Shown in pieces: positions 43,548 through 52,600 of a DNA stretch of 64,000 bases. Where the stretch lies: NCBI GenBank assembly GCA_023423695.1, contig JAFAFA010000012.1:31119-95118 (forward strand). The letters are read 5' to 3'. The position numbers and the translations under genes are program-made. Positions within the stretch are counted from its first letter, which is position 1. Each line of letters starts with the position of its first letter. The notes beneath the pieces are model-generated. The model did no database searches and was not told the origin of the DNA. It saw only the letters and a list, made by a program, of their open reading frames with translations. This stretch comes from Pseudomonadota bacterium. GTDB lineage: Bacteria > Pseudomonadota > Alphaproteobacteria > Azospirillales > Azospirillaceae.

Positions 43548-44938
43548 AGCCGTTCCCCCTGCTGACCCGCAAGCCGGCCGCCGGCCCGACCCTGCCGCTG
43601 CCGCTGCCGCTGGGCGCCGCAATGGCGCCGGCCGCTTCCCCGCCCTCGCCCCTGCTGTCCCCACCTGAGCGGGAGGCCGACGGCCGTTTCGGCGACGGCC
43701 TGTTCGCGGTCGGCATCGCCGCCTTCCTCGCGGCGCTGGGCTGGGCCTCCGTCGCCGAACTGAACATCTCGAGCAGCGCCCCCGGCGACGTGGTGCCGCT
43801 CGCCTACAACCAGTCGGTCCAGCATTTCGAAGGCGGCATCGTCCGCGACATCCTGGTGCAGGAGGGCGAGTCGGTGAAGGCCGGGCAGGTTGTGGTCGAG
43901 CTGGACCAGACCAAGACCCGCGCCGACCTCGAGGAGCTGCGGCTGCGCCTCGGCTCGCTGTCCGCCGACATCGCCCGGTTGGACGCGGAGGTGGCTCGCC
44001 GCGACACCATCGACTTCCCCGACCGCCTGACCCGTGAACGGCCGAATCTGGTGGCGCAGACCCGCGACCTGTTCCGCGCCCGGCGCGACCGGCTCGCCTC
44101 CGACCTCGACATCCAGCGTCAGGACATCGTGCAGCGCGAGCAGCAGATGGCCGCCGTCCGCGCCCGCATCGCCGGATCGCAGGTGGCGCAGGGCCTGATC
44201 CGAGAACAGCTGTCGATCAGCGAAAGCCTGTTGAAGCGCGAGATCACCAACCGCATGAAGCATCTGGAGCTTCTGCGCGACGACGCCCGGATCACCGGCG
44301 CCATCGCCGAGGACCGCGCCACCCTGGCCCAGGCCGAGGCGGCGCTGGCGGAATCCCGCAGCAAGCTGGTGTGGATCGGCCGCAAATACGAAGAGGAAAG
44401 CCGCAACGCGCTGGACGAGGCGCGGCGCAACCACGACGAGCTTTCCCAACGCCTGACCCGCTACCAGGACAGTTTGGACCGCTCCAGCCTGCGGGCACCG
44501 ATGGACGGGATCGTCAAGACGCTGGCCGTCTCCACCAAGGGCGCCGTGGTCAAGGCCGGCGAGACGGTGGTGGAGCTGGTGCCGCGCGACGGCAAGCTGG
44601 TGGTGGACGCCCGCCTGCCGGTGCAGGACATCGGCTATGTCCGCGCCGACCAGCCGGTCGTGGTGACACTGGCCGGCAGCGACGCCTCGCGCTTCGGCCA
44701 TATCGAGGGGCGGGTGCGGACGATCAGCCCCGACACGCTGCTCGATGCCAACAAGCAGTCCTACTACAAGGTCCGCGTCGAGCTGCCGGTGACCCGCTTC
44801 GACTACGGCGGCAAGACCTACGAGCTGTTCCCCGGCGTGCGGGTGACCTGCAGCATCCTGACCGGGCGGCGCACGATCCTCGACTACGTCTTCTCGCCGG
44901 TCCTCAACGGCCTCCAGCACGCGATGCAGGAGCGGTGA
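43544..44938 (+). CDS. HlyD-family periplasmic adaptor of the type I secretion system
   Basis: The ATG at 43544 overlaps the exporter stop (ATGA). The 464-aa protein has a Pro-rich cytoplasmic N-terminus of about 45 residues and a single membrane helix (about 53-70, FAVGIAAFLAALGWASVAEL). A lipoyl segment (QSVQHFEGGIVRDILVQEGESVKAGQVVVELD), a long coiled coil (about 120-310) and the closing lipoyl/beta-barrel half (SLRAPMDGIVKTLAVSTKGAVVKAGE) follow. The motif YKVRVELPV and a late PGVRVTCSILTGRRTILDYV segment are typical of HlyD/PrtE/LapC adaptors. It bridges the ABC exporter and the TolC-like channel. Confidence 0.94.
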   Translation: MKPFPLLTRKPAAGPTLPLPLPLGAAMAPAASPPSPLLSPPEREADGRFGDGLFAVGIAAFLAALGWASVAELNISSSAPGDVVPLAYNQSVQHFEGGIVRDILVQEGESVKAGQVVVELDQTKTRADLEELRLRLGSLSADIARLDAEVARRDTIDFPDRLTRERPNLVAQTRDLFRARRDRLASDLDIQRQDIVQREQQMAAVRARIAGSQVAQGLIREQLSISESLLKREITNRMKHLELLRDDARITGAIAEDRATLAQAEAALAESRSKLVWIGRKYEEESRNALDEARRNHDELSQRLTRYQDSLDRSSLRAPMDGIVKTLAVSTKGAVVKAGETVVELVPRDGKLVVDARLPVQDIGYVRADQPVVVTLAGSDASRFGHIEGRVRTISPDTLLDANKQSYYKVRVELPVTRFDYGGKTYELFPGVRVTCSILTGRRTILDYVFSPVLNGLQHAMQER

Positions 44939-44984
44939 GCATGGTCCGATCGATGAGCATTTCCCCTCCCCCGAGGTTCACCCG

Positions 44985-47900
44985 ATGCTGAGCTCGCTCC
45001 AGCCCCGTTCCCGGCCGCCGCTGCGCTGGTCGCACATGACCAAGAAGGCACGCTTCGCCCTGATCCTGGCGGCGGCGATGCTGGTCACCGTGCTGGTTTC
45101 GCTGGTGGTGCGCGCCGGCCTCCTCGGCGAGCGGACCGGGGAGCCGCTGACGCTCGCCGTGGTGGGGCCGCTGAGCGGGCCTGACGCGGCGCTGGGGCTG
45201 GCGCTGCGCAAGGGGGCGGCACTCCGGGCCGACACCATCAACGCTGCCGGCGGCATCGGCGGACGGCCGGTGGAGGTCAAGCCGTTCGACGACGAGGGCG
45301 ACAAGGGCAAGTCGCTGGAGATCGCCCGGCGCGTCGCCAACGATCCCTCGGTCATCGCGGTGATCGGCCACACGCCGGATGCCACGGACAGTGCGGCGGC
45401 CATCTACGCCCAGAAGAAAATCCCGCTGATCGCCCCGCGCCCGCTGGTTCGCGCGGCAGATGCGGCACCCAGCCCGTGGCTGTTCAGCATCACGCTCGAC
45501 CGCACGCACGAGATCCGCTTCCTCGCCAACTATGTGCGCAACGTGGTGGGCGAACCGATGGTCGCCGTGATCCGCGAGGATAGCGAGCAGGCGGCGTCGC
45601 TTGCCGGGCAGTTCGACGGCATCCTCCAGCGCTTCGGCACCAAGCTGGTCAGCCAATGGACCTACGCGCCCGGACGCGGCGGGGCCGGCGCACTTCCGGC
45701 GCTTGCCCAGGCGGTGAAGGAGAAGATGCCGACGGGCGCCATCGTCGTCATCGGATCGGCGGCGGACAGCGCGCGGGTCGTGGTGGCATTGCGGGACGCC
45801 GGGGTGCGCAACCTGATCGCCGGCAGTTCGGAAATGGCGACCGCCGCCTTCCGCACCGAGATCGTTGTCCAGACGCAGGCCAATCCGAAGGCGCTGACGC
45901 CGGAGGCCTACGGCCATGGCCTGCTGGTCTCGTCGCCCGTCCTGTTCGATACGGCAAACGAGCGGGCTCAGCGCTTCTACGGCCAATATGTCAAGCGCTT
46001 CAACGCCGTGCCCGACTGGGCGGCGGCGCTGGGCGCCGACGGCGTCGATCTCGTCGCCGACGCCGTCGCCGATGTCGCACCCGCCAGCGGCAAGCCGGAC
46101 GGGGACAGGCTCCGCCTCGCCATCGCCGGGCATGACCGCGCCGAGGCGGCGTTCCAGGGGACCGTCGGCACCTGGACCTTCGACGGCCGCGGACAGGCGA
46201 CCCTGCCGGTGATGATGGCGACCTACAACGGGCTCAACCCGGTGGCGGCGCTGACCCAGCTGCAGCCGATCCGCGAAGCCGGCGTCTCCAACTTCCTGGA
46301 AGAGGTGCAGCGCGGGCGGGCTCTCTACGTCAACGACCGCTTCATGTACAAGACGGACGTCATCTACACCGGCGTCCAGCTGCACGAGATCCGCGACCTA
46401 AATCCGGATGCCAACGAGGCGACGCTGAACCTGACCATCTGGTTCCGCTACCGCGGCGCCTTCAACCCGGCCGATGTCGTCTTCACCAACGCGGTCAAGC
46501 CGGTGGAACTCGGCAAGCCCTACCGTGAGGAGCGCGGCGAGGTCACCACCTACGTCGCCTACCGGATCGAGGGCCGCTTCGCGCTGAATTTCTCCGACCA
46601 GCGGCCACCCTATGGCAGCCACAGCGTCGGCGTCAGCTTCCGCCACCGGACGCAGAACCGCAACACGGTGATGTTCGTCACCGACGTGCTGGGCATGTCG
46701 CTGGTGAACACCAACGACTTCGTGGAGAAGCTGAAGGCGATGGCGGCGGCGGAAACCGCGTCGGCCGTCGATCTCGGCCTCACCGACCGTTTCCGCCGGG
46801 CGCTGGAGGGCGAAAGCGAAAGCTCCACCCTGCTCGACCAGCTGCGCGCCAGGAGGGTGCTGGCCCCGGCGCCCGGCTGGCGGCTGTCGCGCGCTTGGAT
46901 TTCCCAGGACGTCGCCACGGTGAGCAGCGAGGGCGATCCCAATTACGTCGGCTTCGGCCGGCCGCAGCCGGACTTCTCCCGCGTCGATTTCGGCGTGGTG
47001 ACGACGCCCGATGCGCCTGCTGCGCGCGACTTCATCCATCGCGACTTCTTCGTCTACATCGCCATCTTCAGCGCCGTTCTGGCGGTCTTCGCCGCCTTCA
47101 TGGACCGGCGCGACCGCGGTCAGTTCTGGAAGATCCAGACCCTGTTCATGCGCATCCTGTCCTGGCCGCTGCTTCTGATGTCGGCCGGCAACATCGCGCT
47201 CGATCAGGCGGTGGCGACGTTGCCGCCCAGCGGCATCGCGATGGTGGTGAACGGCATCAGCGTGCTGTGGTGGATCGTGCCGGCCATACTGCTGGACCGC
47301 ACGCTGGAGCGTTTCGTCTGGACGCCGCTGGAGATACGGACCCAGCGCAAGATCCCCGCCATCGTCCGCCGCTTCTCCACCCTGATCGTCTTCGGCTTCG
47401 CCGGCTGCGGCATCATCGCCTTCGTGCTGAAGCAGCCGATCACCAGCCTGCTGGCGGCATCGGGCCTCGTCGGCATGGTCGTCGGCCTCGCCATCCAGGC
47501 GAACATCGCCAACGTCTTCTCCGGCATCGTTCTGAACATCGAACGGCCGTTCCAGATCGGCGACACCATCCAGATCACCGACATCGTCCGCGGCGTCGTG
47601 GTCGACATGACATGGCGGACGGTGCGGGTGCGCAACGTCGCCGGCTTCATCGTCGCCATGCCCAACGCCAAGGTGTCGGAGGCCACCGTCGTCAATTTCA
47701 GCGCGGTCGAGCGCGTGTCGATGAAGCTGGAGTATTTCGCCGACGCCGGCCACGACCCCGGCCGGATGGGTGGGCTGCTGACCACGGCCCTGCGCGCCGC
47801 CGACAAGGTGATGCCCAGCGCCACCGGCGGGCTGCCCTTCGTCCGCTACGACGGCTTCCGCGCCGTCAACGGGCAGTGGCTGTGCAAGTACAACCTGTTC

Positions 47901-48080
47901 TTCTGGGTCAAGGACCACGACGCCACCTTCGCCGTGCCGGAACTGGTCTGGCGATCCGTCTACCAAACGCTGGCCGACGCCGGCATCGACCCGACGCCGC
48001 CCGACCTGATGGAGGCGGGTGCCGCCGTGACAGCCGTGACAGCCACCATTCCAGGCCCGCAGGCGGCCGTTCCGGCATGA
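44985..48080 (+). CDS. Fusion of a periplasmic ligand-binding domain, a beta-sandwich domain and an MscS-type channel
   Basis: This 1031-aa protein joins three parts. After an N-terminal signal anchor (about 22-47), residues 55-435 form a type I periplasmic-binding domain of the branched-chain-amino-acid kind (LAVVGPLSGPDAALGLALRKGA, INAAGGIGGRPVEV, VIAVIGHTPD). Residues about 450-575 form a beta-rich domain (VIYTGVQLHEIRDLNP, LTIWFRYRG) that resembles the extracellular domain of pentameric ligand-gated channels. From about 685 there are four or five helices, ending in an MscS pore and cytoplasmic beta domain (GLVGMVVGLAIQANIANVFS, ERPFQIGDTIQI). I infer an inner-membrane channel gated by, or responsive to, a periplasmic ligand. 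It starts 46 bp after the adaptor gene and ends overlapping a short ATG by 4 bp. Confidence 0.88.
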   Translation: MLSSLQPRSRPPLRWSHMTKKARFALILAAAMLVTVLVSLVVRAGLLGERTGEPLTLAVVGPLSGPDAALGLALRKGAALRADTINAAGGIGGRPVEVKPFDDEGDKGKSLEIARRVANDPSVIAVIGHTPDATDSAAAIYAQKKIPLIAPRPLVRAADAAPSPWLFSITLDRTHEIRFLANYVRNVVGEPMVAVIREDSEQAASLAGQFDGILQRFGTKLVSQWTYAPGRGGAGALPALAQAVKEKMPTGAIVVIGSAADSARVVVALRDAGVRNLIAGSSEMATAAFRTEIVVQTQANPKALTPEAYGHGLLVSSPVLFDTANERAQRFYGQYVKRFNAVPDWAAALGADGVDLVADAVADVAPASGKPDGDRLRLAIAGHDRAEAAFQGTVGTWTFDGRGQATLPVMMATYNGLNPVAALTQLQPIREAGVSNFLEEVQRGRALYVNDRFMYKTDVIYTGVQLHEIRDLNPDANEATLNLTIWFRYRGAFNPADVVFTNAVKPVELGKPYREERGEVTTYVAYRIEGRFALNFSDQRPPYGSHSVGVSFRHRTQNRNTVMFVTDVLGMSLVNTNDFVEKLKAMAAAETASAVDLGLTDRFRRALEGESESSTLLDQLRARRVLAPAPGWRLSRAWISQDVATVSSEGDPNYVGFGRPQPDFSRVDFGVVTTPDAPAARDFIHRDFFVYIAIFSAVLAVFAAFMDRRDRGQFWKIQTLFMRILSWPLLLMSAGNIALDQAVATLPPSGIAMVVNGISVLWWIVPAILLDRTLERFVWTPLEIRTQRKIPAIVRRFSTLIVFGFAGCGIIAFVLKQPITSLLAASGLVGMVVGLAIQANIANVFSGIVLNIERPFQIGDTIQITDIVRGVVVDMTWRTVRVRNVAGFIVAMPNAKVSEATVVNFSAVERVSMKLEYFADAGHDPGRMGGLLTTALRAADKVMPSATGGLPFVRYDGFRAVNGQWLCKYNLFFWVKDHDATFAVPELVWRSVYQTLADAGIDPTPPDLMEAGAAVTAVTATIPGPQAAVPA

Positions 48081-48094
48081 GCAGGAGCAATCCG

Positions 48095-48475
48095 ATGACA
48101 CGCCCCCTCCGTCTCTGCCTTGTCGCGGCGGCGCTGCTGCCGGCCCTGCTGGCCGGATCGGGCTGCGCTCCCTTCGGGGCCGAGAAGCCCGCCGCCATCC
48201 TGGAACGGGTGGCCGACGGCGAATACGACGTCGGCATCCGCTATCCGTCCAAGCGCACGCGCTACGTGATGATCGTGGAGGAGGACGAGGAGTCCTTCGC
48301 CCTCACCAACCGGCCGGCGTCCGGCAGGGATGCGGCCGGCGCAGTACCGGCGGTGGCTGAGCCGGCCCTGCCGCAACGGAACGACCGAGTCCTGGCGCCC
48401 TGTGCCGAAGCGGCAGGCAACTGGTACCGCCACACGCCGGCGGGCTATGTCTGCGCCGGCGGGGCGGGTGGCTGA
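48095..48475 (+). CDS. Small predicted lipoprotein, unknown function
   Basis: The ATG at 48095 has an AGGAG site 9 bases upstream; an ATG at 48077 that overlaps the previous stop would add six residues. The 126-aa product begins with a basic start (TRPLRLC), a hydrophobic core and LLAGSGC, an imperfect lipobox. The mature part contains VADGEYDVGIRYPSKRTRYVMIVEEDEESF and ends in a Gly-rich tail with two further cysteines (LAPCAEAAGNWY, YVCAGG). I do not recognise the family. It is wedged between the MscS fusion and another lipoprotein gene, so it may belong to the same envelope complex. Confidence 0.72.
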   Translation: MTRPLRLCLVAAALLPALLAGSGCAPFGAEKPAAILERVADGEYDVGIRYPSKRTRYVMIVEEDEESFALTNRPASGRDAAGAVPAVAEPALPQRNDRVLAPCAEAAGNWYRHTPAGYVCAGGAGG

Positions 48476-48477
48476 CC

Positions 48478-48957
48478 ATGAAGCATCTGGTTCCAGCGAT
48501 TGCCCTGCTGCTTGCCGGCTGCGCCACGGGCGAGCCCGCCCGGCCGACGGCGGACACCTCCGCCCCCATCCTCCGCATCATGGCCGATGCCGATGCCAAC
48601 GACCGCCGCCCCGTCGCCGTCGACGTGGTCCGCGTGGCCGACGCGGCCCTGGCGCGCCGGATCGGCATGCTGGACGCCGCGACATGGTTCCGCGAGCGGG
48701 CGGCCCTGCATGGCGAATCAGCCGGGCGGATCGCCATCGCGTCATGGGAAATGGTGCCCGGCCAGAGCGTGATCCTGCGCAGCCTTCCCCCCTTCGCCGC
48801 CCCACCGTCCGCGACCCCGTCCGCGACCGTCGTCTTCGCACGCTACGGCACGCCGGGCGCCCACCGGCACATGCTGGACGGCGCCGCCGCCTTGGACGTG
48901 CGGCTGGGACGCGACGCCTTCACCGTAGTGCCGCTGACGAAGGAGAGCGCACCGTGA
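48478..48957 (+). CDS. Lipoprotein, possible TssJ-like partner of the TssL/TssM-like proteins
   Basis: The 159-aa protein has a clear lipoprotein signal with lipobox LAGC and Cys15. The mature part is a predicted beta sandwich (VAVDVVRVADAALARRIGMLDAATWFRERAAL, WEMVPGQSVILRSLPP, VVFARYGTP). That pattern of a strand followed by a helix, a PGQ turn and a late FARYG strand is reminiscent of TssJ, the outer-membrane lipoprotein of type VI secretion. Sequence similarity alone is weak; the main support is that genes for TssL-like and TssM-like proteins follow directly. Its stop overlaps the GTG start of the next gene by 4 bp. Confidence 0.6.
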   Translation: MKHLVPAIALLLAGCATGEPARPTADTSAPILRIMADADANDRRPVAVDVVRVADAALARRIGMLDAATWFRERAALHGESAGRIAIASWEMVPGQSVILRSLPPFAAPPSATPSATVVFARYGTPGAHRHMLDGAAALDVRLGRDAFTVVPLTKESAP

Positions 48958-49694
48958 CCGTCCGGCCCGCCCCTTCGGCAGCTCCCGCCCTTTCCGCCTC
49001 CTTGCAGCAGAATGCCGCCCCCGGCGTCCTGGCCCTGTTCCGCGCCTTCCATACCGATCTGCTGGCCGGCTGCGCACAGGAACAGGCGCCTGCCGGGTCG
49101 GTGGCCGAGCGGCTGGTCGCCACGCTCCACGGCATGAGCGGCGCCGCATCCACTCAGGGGCCCGCCGCCCATGGCACGGTGGTCAAGGCGGTCTTCGCGA
49201 TGGCGATGCTGGCCGACCGGGCGCTGGCCCAGGTGAAGCCGGCGGATGCGGTGGTCGCCGGCCGGCTGTTCGGTGCGAACGCCACGATGCAGACCCTGTT
49301 CGTCCAGGCCGACGACCTGATCCGCCAGGGCGCCAAGGCCGACCGAGGGCTTGCCGCCGTCTATCTCGCCGCACTGGCGCTGGGCTTCCCCGATGACCCA
49401 CAGGCGGCGGCGCGACGCCCGCAGCTTCATCGAATCCTCAGCCGCAGGGATGACGGGACCGAACGGACGGAGACCGGCCTCGCCAGTCCCCGCGCCTATG
49501 ATCCGCCCGCCGGCGCCATCACCGGCAGCTTCCGTCCGTTCAGCCGGCGCTGGTGGTGGGCGGTCGGCGGCACGGCGGCGCTGTTCCTGCTGGTCTCCCA
49601 TCTGCTGTGGTCCACCGCGGTCAACGATCTCCAGCGCGATCTGCGCGGCGCCCGTACGGCGGTCGAGGATATGGGGCTGTCATGGTCCTACTGA
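48954..49694 (+). CDS. TssL/DotU-like membrane protein, divergent
   Basis: The start is a GTG at 48954 overlapping the preceding TGA, with AAGGAG about 9 bases upstream. The 246-aa protein has an all-helical cytoplasmic domain like DotU/TssL: KAVFAMAMLADRALAQVKP (about 78-96) and LAAVYLAALALGFPDDPQ (about 133-150). One membrane helix near the C-terminus (199-222, WWWAVGGTAALFLLVSHLLW) leaves a short periplasmic tail. This tail-anchored layout and the position before a TssM-like gene are as in type VI clusters. The usual acidic signature (ADE in FADE) is altered to ADR. It overlaps the next gene by 13 bp. No OmpA-like peptidoglycan-binding extension is present. Confidence 0.75.
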   Translation: MTVRPAPSAAPALSASLQQNAAPGVLALFRAFHTDLLAGCAQEQAPAGSVAERLVATLHGMSGAASTQGPAAHGTVVKAVFAMAMLADRALAQVKPADAVVAGRLFGANATMQTLFVQADDLIRQGAKADRGLAAVYLAALALGFPDDPQAAARRPQLHRILSRRDDGTERTETGLASPRAYDPPAGAITGSFRPFSRRWWWAVGGTAALFLLVSHLLWSTAVNDLQRDLRGARTAVEDMGLSWSY

Positions 49695-52600
49695 TCCTCA
49701 CGCTGGAGCTGGTGCTTTCCACCATCGGTTCGGCCATCGGCTGGGTCCTGTCCTTCGTCTTCGCCTTCCTGCCCTACGCGCTGGCCGCGCTGCCGCTCTA
49801 CATCCTGTACCGCGCGGCACGGGCGGTCTGGCCGAAGCTGCGCAGCCGGCTGCGCCGTCGACGCAAATCCGCCTCCAAAGCCCCGGTCCGCGCCAAGGCG
49901 CAGGCGCGCAAGGCCATGCCGTCCTCGCCCCTGCATGTGAGGGCGGAGGCGCCGCCGCCGTCGAAGTCCACCGCCGGCAAGCCGCCGCTGGCGCGCACCT
50001 ACGGCGAAGGAATGGACATCCTCGCCCGGCAGATGCGCGGTCCCCTGAGGCGCGGCGACATTCCCTGGTTCCTCGCCTTCGGTGTCGGCGGCCCGGCGCT
50101 GCTCGCCACCGACCCGACCCATGTCAGCTGGCCCGAGGACGGCAGCACCGAGAACGGCTGCTGGTGGTTCTGCGAAGGGGCGGCGATCCTGCATGCCGGC
50201 GCCGATTCCGCCGACGGTTCCAAGCTCGACGCCTCCTGGCCGTCCCTGGTGGCGGCCATGCGCAAACGGCCGATGCGCCGGCCGCTGGACGGTATCCTGC
50301 TGATGATCGGCGCCGACGAGTTGCGCGCCGCGGCGGAACGTGAGGCTCCACGCAAGGCGCTGGCAAAGCGGGCGGAGGCCCTGCGCACGCGGTTGCAGAC
50401 GATCCGCGACGGTCTCGGCATGGTCTGCCCGGTGCATGTCGCGGTGGTGCGGGCGGAGTCCCTGGACGGCTTCGGCGACCTCTGCGCCGCAATTCCCGCA
50501 CCCATGCTGGACAGCGTGCTGGGTTGGACCAGCCCACATGACTGGCTGCTGCCCTTCGAACCCGCCCGGGTGGGCGAGGCGTTCGACGCCATCCAATCGG
50601 ATTTGGCGTTGTTGGAGGCCGACGCCTTCGCCGCCGGGACCGCAGGCGTGCGCCTGCCGCTGCTTGCCCCGGCGCTGGATACGCTACGGCACCCGCTGGC
50701 GCTCTTCCTCGACGGCGCACTGGGTTGGGGCGGGAACGGGGATCGAGACCCCTTCCCGCTGCGCGGCATCGCCCTGACCGGCGCCTGCGCCACGGCCACC
50801 GGCGGTCGCCGCCCGGCTTTCGCGCGCGACCTGCTGCCCGGCCGCGCCTTCACCGAGCCGGGCTATGGCCGCCCGTCCGAAACCGCATTCCTGCAGGGCC
50901 GCCGCCGCCGCCGGATGGCGCAGGCCACGCTGGCTGCGTCCGCGGCGGTCCTGTCGGTCGCGGCGTGGCAGGGCTTCGCCACCGTGTCGGCCGGCACGCC
51001 TGCAGTGGCGGCCTCGGTCGGTGACCTGCGTCGGGCGCTGCTGTCGCGCGACGCCGTTGCCGATGGCCCGATGGCAGGACGCGTGATCGCCGCGACGGCA
51101 GCGATGGAGCGCGACCGGCTGGCCACGCCGCTGCTGCCGACCTCGCTGTTCAGCGGGTTCGACGAGGACAAGCGGCGGCTCGCCTCCGTCACCCTGCGCC
51201 GGGCGGTGCTGCGGCCGATCCGCGACGCCCTGCTGCCCAGCGCCGCCATGACCGATCTGCCGCCGGTCACCAATGCCCGGAGCGTCGAGGATCTGCCTGC
51301 CTTCCGCCGGCTGGCCGCACAACTGGACCGTATCGGCGGCCGGCGCGGCGCGCTGGAGCGCTATGAACGCTTCCGCCGCAACAGCGGATTCGACGAACTG
51401 GTGGCGCTGGCGGAGAGCGTCCATGGCGCCGTTCCCCGTCCGCCGGTGACGGCGACGGACGGCTTAATCACGCGCATCGCCGCCGGGGCCGATCTTCCGA
51501 ACCTGGACGCCAGGACCATCGCGGCGGCGGTGCGGGCGGAGTCCGTGCAACTCGCCGCCCCCCTGGCCGAGGAGCTTTACGCCCGCAACCCCCTGCTCCT
51601 GCGGGGACAGGCGCTGGCCGACCGGCTGCGTGACCTGCCCCAGCCTCCGGCCGCGGAGGATGTCGAGGACGTCCGCAAGCTGGTCGCCGCCGTCACCGAG
51701 GCCGCCGGCTGGCCGATTGCCGCTGCGCTGCAGGACCCGTCGCGCGGGCTGCCGGATGCCGTCAAAGTGGCGCTCCAGAAGGCGGCCATCGCCGACCTGC
51801 CCGGCCGCGACACCACCGACCGCATCACCGAGGCGCTGTCGACCGCCGCCACCTCGGCCCGTGCCGCCGTCCTGGCGCTCGAGGCGCCGCAGGTGGGACG
51901 TCTGCTTACAAGCGGTGAGGGAGGAGCGCTGGCCTTGAACCCGACGGTGACCGCACTTCCGGGGAAGATGGCCGATGCCCTTCCCGCCCCTACCCCGGAC
52001 AGCATGTCCCCGCCCGCCGCGGCCAAGCCCGCCAACGACACGACGAAGGCGTCGCCGCCCCCGGCCCAGGCGGCAGCGGCCAAGCCCGCTGCTCCCGAAG
52101 CGAAGCCGGTGGAGAGCAGCGTGGCGCCTCCGATTGCCGAGCCACGTCCCGCAAACCCGCCGGCACCGCCGCCGGAGCCGACCGCCGTCGTTACGGCCAA
52201 GCAGATGGCCGCTGCAAGCCCGGCGCCGGTGCCGGATGAGCCTCCTCCACCGGTTCGCCTTTCGGCGCTGCCGGTGCTGGCCCCCATGCCGTCGATGCCG
52301 GAGACGGACGCTGCGGTGACTAAGCTTGCCGCGCTCTTCTCGCAGACGCTGGCCGGCCGCTTTCCCTTCGTCCGCCCCGATCTTGCACGCGGTGCGCCCG
52401 ATGCCGATCCACAGGATGTTCGCCGCTTCTTCGCACAGTTGGACGAGAACCGGACGGCGGTCACGAAGGGGGCGACGCCCGAACTGGCCGCCTTCCTGGA
52501 ACGGATGGAAACCGCAAGGCCGCTGCTGGAGGCCATCGCCCGCTCGACGCCGGTGAGTGTCCGCTTCACCTACGGCACCAACCGCGCACAGGAGCATGGC

